Shown here piece after piece: positions 1-8,540 of a DNA stretch of 42,380 nt. This DNA is from Pirellula sp. (lineage in GTDB: Bacteria > Planctomycetota > Planctomycetia > Pirellulales > Pirellulaceae): contig JALOQZ010000006.1 of NCBI GenBank assembly GCA_025459245.1, forward strand, positions 1 to 42,380, in the 5' to 3' direction. A model generated the notes under the pieces. The model worked only from the letters and a program-made list of their open reading frames with translations. It was not told the DNA's origin and did no database searches. The position numbers and the translations under genes are program-made. Numbering within the stretch: the stretch's first letter is position 1; the number at the start of each line of letters is the position of its first letter.

Positions 1-348
1 GGCATGGACGAAGTCACGCTCAGCGCCCCAACTCAGGTGCAACATATTGCTTATGGCATGCTGACTCAAACGACATGGACACCAGCCTCCTTCGGCCTTG
101 AGCCCATCCGCGTCGACGATTTGATCGTCGATGGTCCCAAGGAAAGCGCCGATGCCATTCGCTCCATCCTACAAGGACAAAGAGGGCCGAAGCGAGACAT
201 CGTCGTCGCCAACACGGCTGCGACTCTCTGGGTCAGTGGCCACACGCACTCGCTCGTCGACGGCGTAGCGAAAGCCCAGCAAGCTATCGACACGGGCAAA
301 GCAGCCGCGGTCTTGCACAAACTGAGCCAACTCTCGCATCAAGTGTGA
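1..348 (+). CDS. trpD: Anthranilate phosphoribosyltransferase, C-terminal part (cut by window start)
   Basis: This is the last ~115 residues of TrpD, which transfers phosphoribose from PRPP to anthranilate in tryptophan synthesis (cytoplasmic). The reading frame is open at base 1. The first residues read GMDEVTLSAPTQV, matching the conserved 'GLDE(V/I)S...PT' segment of the family, followed by the typical FGLEP, the 'GPKESADAIRSIL' segment, the GPKRDIVVANTAATL helix and a C-terminal helix rich in Lys/Ala. The ATG at 4 is therefore internal, not a start. The gene ends with TGA at 346-348 and converges on the next gene, whose stop lies 30 bases away. Its trp neighbours, if any, lie upstream of the window. 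Family assignment is confident; nothing can be said about the catalytic N-terminal half. Confidence 0.88.
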   Translation, partial: GMDEVTLSAPTQVQHIAYGMLTQTTWTPASFGLEPIRVDDLIVDGPKESADAIRSILQGQRGPKRDIVVANTAATLWVSGHTHSLVDGVAKAQQAIDTGKAAAVLHKLSQLSHQV

Positions 349-378
349 AAGCGAACAGATTCTTATTTACTCAAGGCT

Positions 379-2472
379 CTAGACCAAATACTCGAAATAG
401 AAATCGATCCAGAAGTCGAGCTCAAAGTCGCTATTCCATGGATTTAGAAAAGGTGGCTCAAAAGTATCGATCAGGGGACCGGGATCCGAATTGGGTGTTG
501 GCTCCCAACCCCAATCGGGAAGCGTTCCGCTGGGATCGACTGGACGTGGACCTTGGTCATCGCTCAGTACATCAGCAAACAAACTGAAACGCGATGCTCC
601 GGTCGTCGTGGTCGTTCGCAAACGGCTTGTCGCACGCAACAGGTAGGAGCCTTCGGAAAGCCAAACATATTCGGTTTGAACGTTGGTGCCCGCGGAGGAG
701 AACGCGGCAACAATCTCTCCGGTTCGCGCGTTGTGGATCGTGATTTGTGTACCGATATCCTGGTCATTCGCGAGCGACGCGAGATCGAATCGGAAGAGTT
801 GCGACTTGGAAGAATGGAGAACAGATATGTTTTCTGCGCCCGAACTTACTTCGGAACGGACCACTTCCCTCAAACCATTTCCAGCGTCCGTCGCGAAATT
901 GATGTTTGCGATGTAGTTCCCTTGCTGTTGTTCGGAGCTAGGGCTTTTGCGAACAAACAACAAGTAATCTTGATTCGCGGTTGGCGAGTCAACTTGAATG
1001 GTAAAACCTCCATCGGGTCGAGCGTTCACATCAGCGGCCACGCGATCGCCGTTTGGCGTGAGCACATAGACCTCCAGTCCTGTGCTGGATAGACCGACCG
1101 GATCTACGACAACGGTGAACGATGGCGACGGACTGGCGGGAGAGCGAAAGGCCCAAATGTCTCTATCGACACTACTCGCGATGGATGATTGAAGATCGTA
1201 CCGTGTCGCAGCCAAGAAGCCCGGTGTCGTTTCCAGGCGCGTAGGATTGGCAAGGTTATCGTTCGCACCAACTTCGGTATCGATCAAGAATCCTTGGGCG
1301 AACAAGGAATCGACATCGATCAACGCTATAGATCCTGAGTCTTCCCCATTTTGATCTGCGTCGTAGGGTGGTGCTTTGATATCTGGCTGCAAATGGGAAG
1401 GCCTATAGTCCAGTTCAATCCGATAGTCGCCGATCCCGAAGACGTCATCCGAATTGCGGGATACTCTTATAAACAAGGCGTTATGGTTTTGGAGAGATCC
1501 CAATTCGATCTCAAGATTATTATCAAAAATACTATCCGCCTTGGCATCGGCGATTTTATTTCCGAATCGATCCAGTATTTCCAATCTCGCTTTGACTAAG
1601 CTCACTCCAGCGGCCATCAGTCGGACGGTTACTTTTTCTTGCCCAGGGACCGGTGTGAATCGATAGAAATCCACATCGCTCATCGTATGCAGACTGCCAC
1701 CGATCGTTATAGGAGAAGAAATGTTGTAATTCGCAGGAGTTGCGATCGAGGTGGCTCGAGCTCTCGTGTTGTTGTTCGATGGCTCAAAGACATCGATGCG
1801 AGCGCCGTACAGGGAACGAATTGCCGCAATATCGGTCGACTTCAAAGTTCGGTTTGGCCCCGAGTAGTTACCGTTCATGACAGCTCCTGGAACTGTATTA
1901 TCGGCCAATCCCAGTGCGTTTCCTGCTTCATGCAACAGAACCGAATACAACTCAACGGGGCTTCCAAGCTCGTTTGAGCCAGGCAAAGAAACCTGATTGT
2001 CAGGTCCAGGATCTGCCAGGAAGTAATTGATATCGGTGTTGAGAAGGACATCCCCTGACCACGTACCAGCATTGGGCTGGAATGGTAAGGCATTCGCTAA
2101 AGCATTCGATTGCGGGAACGCTCCTACCCTTATTTCTCCAAAGCGTGGGTCACCGAAGGGCAAGCCGATCGCACCGAAACTATCCCCCCGATCAGGGACC
2201 AATCCAACATTGAAGTTGGCGTGAATCGACCAAGTCTGAAAGGCTTTCAAGACCGCTTCCTGCCATTCGCGCCGATCCGCCACTTGATCAAATCGTTGGC
2301 GGATGTCGTTTGAATAAGCACCGATCGCAGCGTCATCGGTCGGGAAACTTACGGATAAAGAACGAGCATCCGGCCAGGGGGTTCCAAAAGTCGCCATGAG
2401 ATGCCTGCATTCAAGCTTCTCCAACGAGATTGCTCGAGGGCATCGATGAATGCGGGTTTGCGATTGTTTCAT
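379..2472 (-). CDS. Exported matrixin-like (metzincin) protein with degenerate zinc site
   Basis: The 697-residue protein starts with a basic stretch and SLEKLECRHLMA (about residues 16-27), the LEPR-XLL type motif found near the N-terminus of many planctomycete exported proteins. Residues ~35-220 resemble an M10 matrixin catalytic domain: the helix HEAGNALGLAD (181-191) sits where HExxHxxGxxH is expected, followed by a Met-turn-like VMNGNYSG and the usual 'IAAIRSLYG' closing helix. The second and third zinc ligands are Asn185 and Asp191 instead of His, so zinc binding is doubtful. Residues ~245-365 and ~430-540 look like PPC-type beta-sandwich domains (DVDFYRF, DRDIWAF). The acidic/aromatic C-terminus has no recognised anchor. 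No clear ribosome site precedes the ATG. The gene stands alone, 67 bases downstream of the TPR frame. Export is inferred from the motif and domain type. Confidence 0.75.
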   Translation of the reverse strand: MKQSQTRIHRCPRAISLEKLECRHLMATFGTPWPDARSLSVSFPTDDAAIGAYSNDIRQRFDQVADRREWQEAVLKAFQTWSIHANFNVGLVPDRGDSFGAIGLPFGDPRFGEIRVGAFPQSNALANALPFQPNAGTWSGDVLLNTDINYFLADPGPDNQVSLPGSNELGSPVELYSVLLHEAGNALGLADNTVPGAVMNGNYSGPNRTLKSTDIAAIRSLYGARIDVFEPSNNNTRARATSIATPANYNISSPITIGGSLHTMSDVDFYRFTPVPGQEKVTVRLMAAGVSLVKARLEILDRFGNKIADAKADSIFDNNLEIELGSLQNHNALFIRVSRNSDDVFGIGDYRIELDYRPSHLQPDIKAPPYDADQNGEDSGSIALIDVDSLFAQGFLIDTEVGANDNLANPTRLETTPGFLAATRYDLQSSIASSVDRDIWAFRSPASPSPSFTVVVDPVGLSSTGLEVYVLTPNGDRVAADVNARPDGGFTIQVDSPTANQDYLLFVRKSPSSEQQQGNYIANINFATDAGNGLREVVRSEVSSGAENISVLHSSKSQLFRFDLASLANDQDIGTQITIHNARTGEIVAAFSSAGTNVQTEYVWLSEGSYLLRATSRLRTTTTTGASRFSLFADVLSDDQGPRPVDPSGTLPDWGWEPTPNSDPGPLIDTFEPPFLNPWNSDFELDFWIDFYFEYLV

Positions 2473-2539
2473 GATGGACGAATGAATCCGCTATCTTGGA
2501 AGAGAGAGAAAAGTAGTAAAGCAATCCATTCACTGGAAA

Positions 2540-3376
2540 TCATTCCTGATGTGCAGTCGCTGTCGTCTCCTTTGAGAACCGCACAAGCGACTGAATGGCG
2601 TCGAAAAGAGGGGCGCTGCGTATTGGGTCCAAATCTGGATCCTGACCTAATACATCTAAGCCGTACCCTCGAGTAATCGACCGCCACAAGTAGCGCAGAG
2701 CAATTGTCTTGCTTTCAGGTCGCACCTTGGAGATCAACGCATGAGCACAGGCCATTTGGTATTGAGTAGGGGGGCTCCGCGGAATACCGGATTCCAGCTC
2801 CTGCATCGCCTCGAGCGCCTCCTCGATACGTCCAAGCCTGGCTAACAAAACACAATAGTCCGCCAAACTCGATTCGTTGTCCGGATAGATCTGTACGATT
2901 CGCTTCATGTAGGACAAGGATCGATCCAGATCATGGAAGTATTCGGAATGCACATGAGCTAAGTTCTGAAGAACTTCCAACCGATCGGGAGCAATCTTTT
3001 CTGCCGACTCAAGATCGGAGAGCGCTTTTTCGGGGGATCGCGGCAGCTGTGCTAACGCCCTGGATACCCAATCTTCCCATAGAGACGGTTCGAGCTTTAA
3101 GCCTCGCTCGTAGTCCGATCGCGATTCGCTGGAATTCTTTTGTAGACGAAACAGTCTGGATCGCAAAAAGTAAAAGCGATTCCAATTCGGCTCCACCTCG
3201 ATCGCGTGATCCATGTCCTCGATCGCATCCTCGATGCGCGAAAGTTTTTCACGAACTCGAGCCCGCTCTGCATAGGCGAGTGCATTTTGAGGTTGAATCG
3301 AGAGAAGTTTGCTAAGGTCTATTTCAGCACTTCTCCAGTCCTGAACACTTGTGTGCACCGCAGCCCTGCGCACCAA
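2540..3376 (-). CDS. TPR protein, probably the frameshifted C-terminal tail of the upstream kinase
   Basis: The frame encodes about five tetratricopeptide repeats, e.g. 'ALAYAERARVREKLSRIEDA', 'NRFYFLRSRLFRLQKNSSES', 'LADYCVLLARLGRIEEALEA'. The first usable start is a TTG at 3376, but the frame stays open upstream to the TGA at 3533-3535. The stretch before the TTG also reads as TPR sequence (IHWLTLGDAFQKVGQVDSAL, then FAFGKVIEQTPGQEIG). The coding signal therefore begins well before any sensible start and overlaps the end of the kinase frame, which in the same bases gives Arg/Ser-rich, non-TPR sequence. The simplest reading is one kinase-TPR protein split by a one-base deletion between about 3480 and 3532. 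As a separate protein it would be a soluble protein-interaction scaffold. Confidence 0.6.
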   Translation of the reverse strand: MVRRAAVHTSVQDWRSAEIDLSKLLSIQPQNALAYAERARVREKLSRIEDAIEDMDHAIEVEPNWNRFYFLRSRLFRLQKNSSESRSDYERGLKLEPSLWEDWVSRALAQLPRSPEKALSDLESAEKIAPDRLEVLQNLAHVHSEYFHDLDRSLSYMKRIVQIYPDNESSLADYCVLLARLGRIEEALEAMQELESGIPRSPPTQYQMACAHALISKVRPESKTIALRYLWRSITRGYGLDVLGQDPDLDPIRSAPLFDAIQSLVRFSKETTATAHQE

Positions 3377-5532
3377 CCCGATCTCTTGGCCGGGAGTTTG
3401 TTCAATGACCTTCCCAAATGCGAATAGGGCCGAATCGACTTGGCCAACCTTCTGGAATGCGTCGCCAAGCGTAAGCCAATGGATAGATGCGAAAAGCGAT
3501 CGCGGCTCGATGATTCCACAAGGACTCGTATGTCATACCTTCCTTCTTGCTCTAACTTGGCAGGATCGAGCGTGGCAGAATCGAGATTCGCGTGAAGCTC
3601 GGATAGCTGCGAGGCGACCTCTAACCATTTTCCAGACAATCGCTTGGCTTTGTCGTCTTCCCCTTGTGTTCGCTCGAGAAGCAAGCTGGAAGCTAGCGTC
3701 AGTGAGTCGATGGCATCTTGAAGAAAATCGCTTCGCTCGGTCGGCGGTAGCCTCTCAACCAACACCCTGGCGGGTTCAACGGATGAATCTTTCTCGCTAG
3801 CTACCGACTGCGTTAGCGACTGCAATCGGTCCTGAGAAGCTTTCCATGAATCGCTTTGCATCAGCAGGCCCGGTAGGATGGCAGCGACATCTGATCGCCA
3901 GAGGCGAACCGCGTTCATCGCGGCAAATGAATCCGCTCGTTTCATTTGCCACACAGCAGCGCATGCAAACAGCGCGATGAGTAGCGACGATAGCATCGCA
4001 ACAGGAATCACCGAAAAAAGTCTAGGGTAACGGCGTCCGATCTTCCTTATCCGACTTGATAGGATCGGCTCCTTGGCGTGCTTCAGGGGTAGATGGGATC
4101 GCTCACGTCCGACATCTTCCAAGAGGAGAGAGCCATTTGGATATCGGTTCGAAGGATCGCACGCAAGACATTTTGTGATGATCGCTTTCATCCCAGCGGA
4201 GACACTGCGAGAGGCGAAGCGAGGCGAATCCTTTCTGGCCTCGATCGCGCGCGAAAGATCACTCTCGGCGCTCGACGTCGGAGATTCGAAGGGGAGTCTT
4301 CCTTCGACCAATTCGTACAGGATGATCCCGAGCGAATAGATGTCCGATTCGGGGTTGATTAATACCTTCCTCCCGAGCAAAGACTGCATTTGTTCGGGAG
4401 CCATGTAAGGGAGCGTTCCGCCTACCCAAGACTCCTGCGCGAGAGCTTGATCGCGCGACAGATTGAAGTCGATAAGAGCCGGTTCGCCATCATTCTTAAG
4501 CAGAATATTGGCTGGCTTTAAATCACCATGAACAATATCGCGATCGTGAGCATGAGCGAGTGCTGCTGCCAGTCGCTGAGCGAACCAGCTGATGAACTCA
4601 CTGTGAGAGAGTCTCTTTACTCTTTGAAGTGGATGGGTCGCGGCATCGCTCCAAAGCCGCGGTATTCCATTCTCAACGAAGCCGTCGACTTGATCGGATG
4701 TTGTAGAAGAATCTTCAGCTTTCGTCGTAAGCTTGAGCTCCGCATCTCGCACAGTCCCGATGAGAGATTGGCCATTGCGATTCGATTCCATGGACTCGTT
4801 TCGAAACCAATCTGCCAAGGTTGCAGCGCCGAAATAGGGCATGCAAAGCGCGGTGTATTCGCGAATGCGATGAATCGAATAGAGCGGGATGATTCCGGTG
4901 TGCTGCAATCTTGCAAGATTTCCTGGTTCGTTTAGCGTTCGCCTCACAATTTTCAAAGCCACATACCGACTAGCCAACTCCGGTTGCGTGGCTAAAAAGA
5001 CTTCGCTAAACGCTCCTCGACCAAGCATCGCCACTAAATGAAATCCGTCGAACGTTCCACCGATGCGCAGATCGAGTTTCCCTTTCGCGACGTTGGCGAC
5101 CAAAGGGGAGTTAGGAAATCGAGACGGGCTAAGCTCGTTCCGACGGCTGGAGTCTTGGCTCCCGACACGCTTAAACCAAGAATCTTCCTCGATGTGCGGT
5201 ATCCAGTCCCATCGCTCCAGCTCTATTGGCAATCCTCGCGACATTCGAGCGCGATATTCTTCGAAGCCGAGCATGCGAAGATACTTTGGATGCTTAGTAA
5301 GACTGGGGATCCTATCGCAATACCATCGGACACCCGGCTCTCTGCCATTTCGATAGCGCAGATCGATATCACAGCGGAGCAGCTCGACCAATCCCTCCAA
5401 GTTTTCATCAACCCATTTCTTCGAAACATATTGCCCTAGATAAGAATCTTCCGGCCTCCAATTCAGTTCGAATTGTTCGAGCAGCTCTTCCAGCGCTTCA
5501 TCGTAACTCGCTTTATTCGAAACATCGCTCAT
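3319..5532 (-). CDS. Membrane Ser/Thr protein kinase, C-terminus apparently frameshifted
   Basis: Hanks-type protein kinase of planctomycete type. It has an N-terminal ~150-residue region, a kinase domain from about 161 to 480, a transmembrane helix at ~504-528, then an extracytoplasmic or periplasmic tail. Visible motifs are the glycine loop GRGAFSEV (171-178), ATP lysine VALK (K194), catalytic loop HGDLKPANI (HGD instead of HRD, D337), metal-binding DFN instead of DFG (355-357), GTLPYMAPEQ, and 'SDIYSLGIILYELVEGRLPF'. The HGD and DFN variants keep the catalytic and metal Asp. After about residue 670 the sequence turns Arg/Ser-rich while TPR repeats continue in the -1 frame, so the true product is probably a kinase-TPR fusion ending at 2540. 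It follows an ECF sigma gene by 106 bases on the same strand, a common planctomycete pairing, and may act on that sigma factor or its pathway (inference). Confidence 0.82.
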   Translation of the reverse strand: MSDVSNKASYDEALEELLEQFELNWRPEDSYLGQYVSKKWVDENLEGLVELLRCDIDLRYRNGREPGVRWYCDRIPSLTKHPKYLRMLGFEEYRARMSRGLPIELERWDWIPHIEEDSWFKRVGSQDSSRRNELSPSRFPNSPLVANVAKGKLDLRIGGTFDGFHLVAMLGRGAFSEVFLATQPELASRYVALKIVRRTLNEPGNLARLQHTGIIPLYSIHRIREYTALCMPYFGAATLADWFRNESMESNRNGQSLIGTVRDAELKLTTKAEDSSTTSDQVDGFVENGIPRLWSDAATHPLQRVKRLSHSEFISWFAQRLAAALAHAHDRDIVHGDLKPANILLKNDGEPALIDFNLSRDQALAQESWVGGTLPYMAPEQMQSLLGRKVLINPESDIYSLGIILYELVEGRLPFESPTSSAESDLSRAIEARKDSPRFASRSVSAGMKAIITKCLACDPSNRYPNGSLLLEDVGRERSHLPLKHAKEPILSSRIRKIGRRYPRLFSVIPVAMLSSLLIALFACAAVWQMKRADSFAAMNAVRLWRSDVAAILPGLLMQSDSWKASQDRLQSLTQSVASEKDSSVEPARVLVERLPPTERSDFLQDAIDSLTLASSLLLERTQGEDDKAKRLSGKWLEVASQLSELHANLDSATLDPAKLEQEGRYDIRVLVESSSRDRFSHLSIGLRLATHSRRLAKSIRPYSHLGRSLNKLPAKRSGWCAGLRCTQVFRTGEVLK

Positions 5533-5638
5533 CTGTAAACCCGGAGCCGTACTGGGAAACTATCTCGAAGGTGGGAAGGACTTCCTAGGAGAGGAGGTCC
5601 ATTGGATTTACTGGTCCGCCAAAAATCTCGTTGGAATC

Positions 5639-6220
5639 TCAATCTAGTTCCTCGTCGTCCGATAACACCTTGGCAAGCCGCTCGCGAGCACTCTGCAGCA
5701 ATCGCTCGACACTACGGTGCGAACGTTCGGTCCTTTGGCTAATTTCTTCGACCGTGAAGCCTTGAACGCGAAGCAACACAACCGACTTTTCAGCTGGTTT
5801 GAGGCACTCCGTCGTCTCGAATAAGGCGGCCTCGAATTCTTCTGGCGATGCTTTCCCGACGAAGTCTTCACCCTCCAGTGCGTCGATCGAATGGGTGCGG
5901 CGGGAGTCCCGTTTTAGGGCATGGCGTTTGGCTCCATTGCGGCGGACTTTGTGAATAGCCACGACGGCCATCAATTGCCAGAGGGTCCCTCCTTCCGGTG
6001 CGTCGTACTTACCTGCGGAGACCCCTCGGAACAAGCTCTTGAAAATGCTTTGGACGATGTCCTGAGGCTCGACTTGTGCCCGCAGAGCGTCGTTCATCTG
6101 GCTCGAGACCAGCCCGAGAATCCTTGGGGCATAGCGTTCGTACAAAGCCGCTGCCGCCTGCTGGCTACCGCTGCGAACTTCGAGAATTAGGGATTGGTCA
6201 GAGGAGTTAGGAGAGCTCAT
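5639..6220 (-). CDS. ECF-type RNA polymerase sigma factor
   Basis: The 193-residue protein has the two-domain layout of ECF sigma factors. Sigma region 2 spans about 20-95 (LYERYAPRILGLVSSQM..., VEPQDIVQSIFKSLFRG, 'LWQLMAVVAIHKVRR'), then a short charged linker, then sigma region 4 at about 135-188 with the helix-turn-helix 'VQGFTVEEISQRTERSHRSVERLLQSARERL'. There is no anti-sigma gene beside it. The downstream gene on the same strand is a Ser/Thr kinase, so control by phosphorylation is plausible, as proposed for kinase-linked ECF groups. The ATG at 6220 has no strong ribosome-binding site. A terminator of the gene upstream (6308-6347) separates the two transcription units, so it probably has its own promoter in 6221-6307. 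Confidence 0.9.
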   Translation of the reverse strand: MSSPNSSDQSLILEVRSGSQQAAAALYERYAPRILGLVSSQMNDALRAQVEPQDIVQSIFKSLFRGVSAGKYDAPEGGTLWQLMAVVAIHKVRRNGAKRHALKRDSRRTHSIDALEGEDFVGKASPEEFEAALFETTECLKPAEKSVVLLRVQGFTVEEISQRTERSHRSVERLLQSARERLAKVLSDDEELD

Positions 6221-6307
6221 GGAAAAGTTGAAAAATTCGGGGTGGCGAAATGGCCATCAACCGTTCTTCGTGTGTCATTGTACTTAAGGGGCAAGAAACC
6301 GGCCTTG

Positions 6308-6347
6308 AAAAATAAAAAGTGCGGCCCCGTCGCCCACGAAGCCGCAC
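6308..6347 (-). terminator. Rho-independent terminator of the minus-strand secreted-protein gene
   Basis: Perfect 7-bp arms GTGCGGC (6319-6325) and GCCGCAC (6341-6347) enclose a 15-nt loop. Read on the minus strand the hairpin is followed directly by a T-rich run (6308-6318). It lies 23 bases after the stop codon of the gene ending at 6370. Confidence 0.8.
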
Positions 6348-6369
6348 CGACAGCCCTCTCCCTGGACCG

Positions 6370-7344
6370 TTATCGTCGAATTTCGAACTCTTTGAACTCG
6401 ACAATCTTTCCGCCTCGAATTCCGCGGTTCGTGAGGGTGTCTACCCCGGCTCCACCTTCGAAAATTGCGTCTTCCCCCGCAGATACATTGGTTCCCGACA
6501 AGGAGTCGCGACCTGCATCAAGACTAACGATAATGTTCTTCCCCGCCACGACGTTCGTTAAGGAAACCGAATCGTTGCTTACCCCGGTGAAAACCCCAAG
6601 ATCCTCGGAAGCAAAGAAATCTGAAATCGAAACGATGTCGGCACCTGCATCGGTATTTACGGAAGCGAGGAAGGCGCCGCTACTGGTAATGGTGACAGAA
6701 TCCGCCCCTCCTTTTGTTTCGACGGAAAGCATATCGCCGGCTGTGCAACCCTTGATTGTCACAGAATCGTTGGACTCGTCACCAATCACGGTGAGAATTG
6801 TCCCTACGTTCATCCCTGTGAGACTGGCATTCAGACGGCCAAGACCACCATCGATGTAGAGCTCTTGCCCGACGTCTGCAACTGCCTGGAGCGATTGCCC
6901 GAGGATAGAGATGCTGTCGTCGCCCAATCCACCTTCGACGGCCAAATTGTTACCAACAACGCTTCCGTCCATGGCAAGCAAATCGTTACCTTCTCCGAGG
7001 CTTACGTACAGATCATTCCCGAGATTGACATCCAGGACAACCACGTTGTCATTGCCGTTCTCCATACGAATCTCGGTCGCGTTCAATACGGCTCCGGGAA
7101 AGGTAACTGACGGAAGGCCATTTACCAGAGTTCCTGCCAACCCTGTTACGGTGATATCGGGGAGCTGGGTGGATGGGTTCAACACTTCCTTGAATTCAAT
7201 ACTGTTGTCCAGATTGTCACCGAAAACGGTAAGGAGCGACCCCTCCAGTGCGACCTGTACATTACCGCTCGCCAAAGTTGCTTCACTTGCAGCCACAAAG
7301 CTGACGCCTGCAACCAACATCAATCGAAAAATCTTTTTAACCAT
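6370..7344 (-). CDS. Secreted Asp/Gly-rich repeat protein (beta-helix-like), signal-peptide paralogue
   Basis: I start it at the ATG at 7344, where MVKKIFRLMLVAGVSFVAAS forms a classic signal peptide (Lys-rich n-region, hydrophobic core, likely cleavage after ATLASG or so). GAAGG lies about ten bases upstream. An earlier in-frame start at 7434 would place a non-hydrophobic stretch before the signal. The 324-residue product is a series of short repeats with GNDN, GEGNDLL, GGLGDDSI, GGADSV and DAGADIV turns, resembling the Gly/Asp-rich calcium-binding or beta-helical repeats of secreted proteins, though not strict RTX nonapeptides. It is clearly homologous over its whole length to the divergent gene at 7773: both have LEGSLL/VEGSLL near the N-terminus, 'GDNLDN', 'NGLPSV.F', 'NDL.V.LG.GND' and an end reading FEGGAGVDTL...KEFE. 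Function unknown; probably extracellular or envelope-associated. Confidence 0.78.
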   Translation of the reverse strand: MVKKIFRLMLVAGVSFVAASEATLASGNVQVALEGSLLTVFGDNLDNSIEFKEVLNPSTQLPDITVTGLAGTLVNGLPSVTFPGAVLNATEIRMENGNDNVVVLDVNLGNDLYVSLGEGNDLLAMDGSVVGNNLAVEGGLGDDSISILGQSLQAVADVGQELYIDGGLGRLNASLTGMNVGTILTVIGDESNDSVTIKGCTAGDMLSVETKGGADSVTITSSGAFLASVNTDAGADIVSISDFFASEDLGVFTGVSNDSVSLTNVVAGKNIIVSLDAGRDSLSGTNVSAGEDAIFEGGAGVDTLTNRGIRGGKIVEFKEFEIRR

Positions 7345-7772
7345 CGCAGTGCCTTCGCATGTATTGAGAAAAGAAGCTCGCCCTAGAGCCAATCCGAATC
7401 CATCGGGAACCGCGGCTTGTGCCGAAGCGGCCAATGTTTTCGGCTAGGACCTAAGCGTCACGAGTGATGCAAGACGCGGTGCTTGCTAGCCTATTCATCA
7501 AGTGACGTCGCTTAGGGAAGTTCGTTTGGGCCGCGATATCCGCCACTTGTCCCAAAAAATTTGTGCGACGGTCGAAGTCCCTAGATTCGCTCATCTTGAA
7601 ATAACAGCCATCGATGGTTGCGCATTTGTGGCGGTTCTGCGAGATGCCATGACCTTCCCTATTCAATCCTCCTCACGTGGGAGACTCGCACGCGGCGAAT
7701 CGCACTCACGCGGTGTTTTGGGGATGGAGTTGACTTTCATTGTTTAGGGCTTTTGATTGGAGGAAGGTGATC
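7345..7772. other. Divergent intergenic region with hairpin
   Basis: This 428-bp gap separates two divergently transcribed paralogues and must hold both promoters. The only structure I see is an inverted repeat, CCTAAGCG (7450-7457) with CGCTTAGG (7509-7516), extended inside by TCAC and GTGA. I find no convincing short gene here. A GGAGG ribosome-binding site at 7759-7763 serves the gene at 7773. Confidence 0.45.
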
Positions 7773-8510
7773 ATGCATCGAAATCGTTTATCTCGTTTAG
7801 GAATTGAAGCCTTGGAGGGGCGATCCCTCATGGCAGGTGATGTATTCGCTGCTGTTGAGGGGAGTCTGTTGTTGGTCGAAGGCGACAACCTCGACAATCA
7901 AGTAACGATCGCTCAAACAGCCGCAGGGGACGTAGTGGTATCCGGTCAAAACGGAACCACGATCAACGGCTTGCCGTCAGTTCGCTTCGTCCGCCCGGCC
8001 TTGAATGCAGCCGAGGTTCGTATGGGCAGCGGCAATGATACTTTGGTGCTCCGAGGTGTTCAGCTTACCAACGACCTTTTTGTGGATCTCGGCGCTGGCA
8101 ATGATCGATTGACGACAGTTGCGGCGGCTCCGGTGACCGTCGGTGCAAATGCCTCGATCTATGGTGAAAGCGGAAACGACACTGTCGTCCTCAATTCACT
8201 CACCGTCCGCGAGGATTTGTTTATCGACGGTGGAATCGGTCGCGACGTAGTAAACATTACCGACGCGGCTGTTGTTGAGGACATTGGAATCTTTACTGGA
8301 GCTGGGGATGATGTGGTCCGAATGACTAACACCAGCAGCAACAAGGTCACTGTTAGCTTGGACGAAGGCAGCGATCGACTAGAAGCGAATAACGTTGCTG
8401 CCGCTACCGACATCATCTTCGAAGGTGGAGCGGGCGTCGACACGCTACTAGCGGTAGATGTTCTGGCGGGAATCTTCCGCGACTACAAGGAATTCGAACG
8501 TTTCCTGTAA
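7773..8510 (+). CDS. Exported Asp/Gly-rich repeat protein with LEPR-XLL-type N-terminus
   Basis: The start is set at the ATG at 7773 because GGAGGAAGG (7759-7767) precedes it; an in-frame ATG at 7740 lacks such a site. The 245-residue protein begins MHRNRLSRLGIEALEGRSLM, an LEPR-XLL type motif (LxxLExRxLMA), then GDVFAAVEGSLLLVEGDNLDN and a run of Asp/Gly turns (GSGNDTL, GAGNDRL, GESGNDTV, GAGDDV, GGAGVDTL). It parallels the gene on the other side of the divergent gap almost domain for domain but is about 80 residues shorter and carries a different kind of N-terminal signal. A terminator follows at 8541. Function unknown; the acidic turns could bind calcium (inference). Confidence 0.78.
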   Translation: MHRNRLSRLGIEALEGRSLMAGDVFAAVEGSLLLVEGDNLDNQVTIAQTAAGDVVVSGQNGTTINGLPSVRFVRPALNAAEVRMGSGNDTLVLRGVQLTNDLFVDLGAGNDRLTTVAAAPVTVGANASIYGESGNDTVVLNSLTVREDLFIDGGIGRDVVNITDAAVVEDIGIFTGAGDDVVRMTNTSSNKVTVSLDEGSDRLEANNVAAATDIIFEGGAGVDTLLAVDVLAGIFRDYKEFERFL

Positions 8511-8540
8511 GAGTCAAGTCTTGGGATCACCGTGAATTCA

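Noticed and set aside
553-1092. 179-codon plus-strand frame opposite the matrixin-like gene
   Set aside because: Arg/Cys-rich shadow of the minus-strand gene, no start signal.
3480-3535. Programmed -1 ribosomal frameshift between kinase and TPR frames
   Set aside because: No X-XXY-YYZ heptamer or downstream stimulatory hairpin is evident; a base deletion or sequencing error is simpler.
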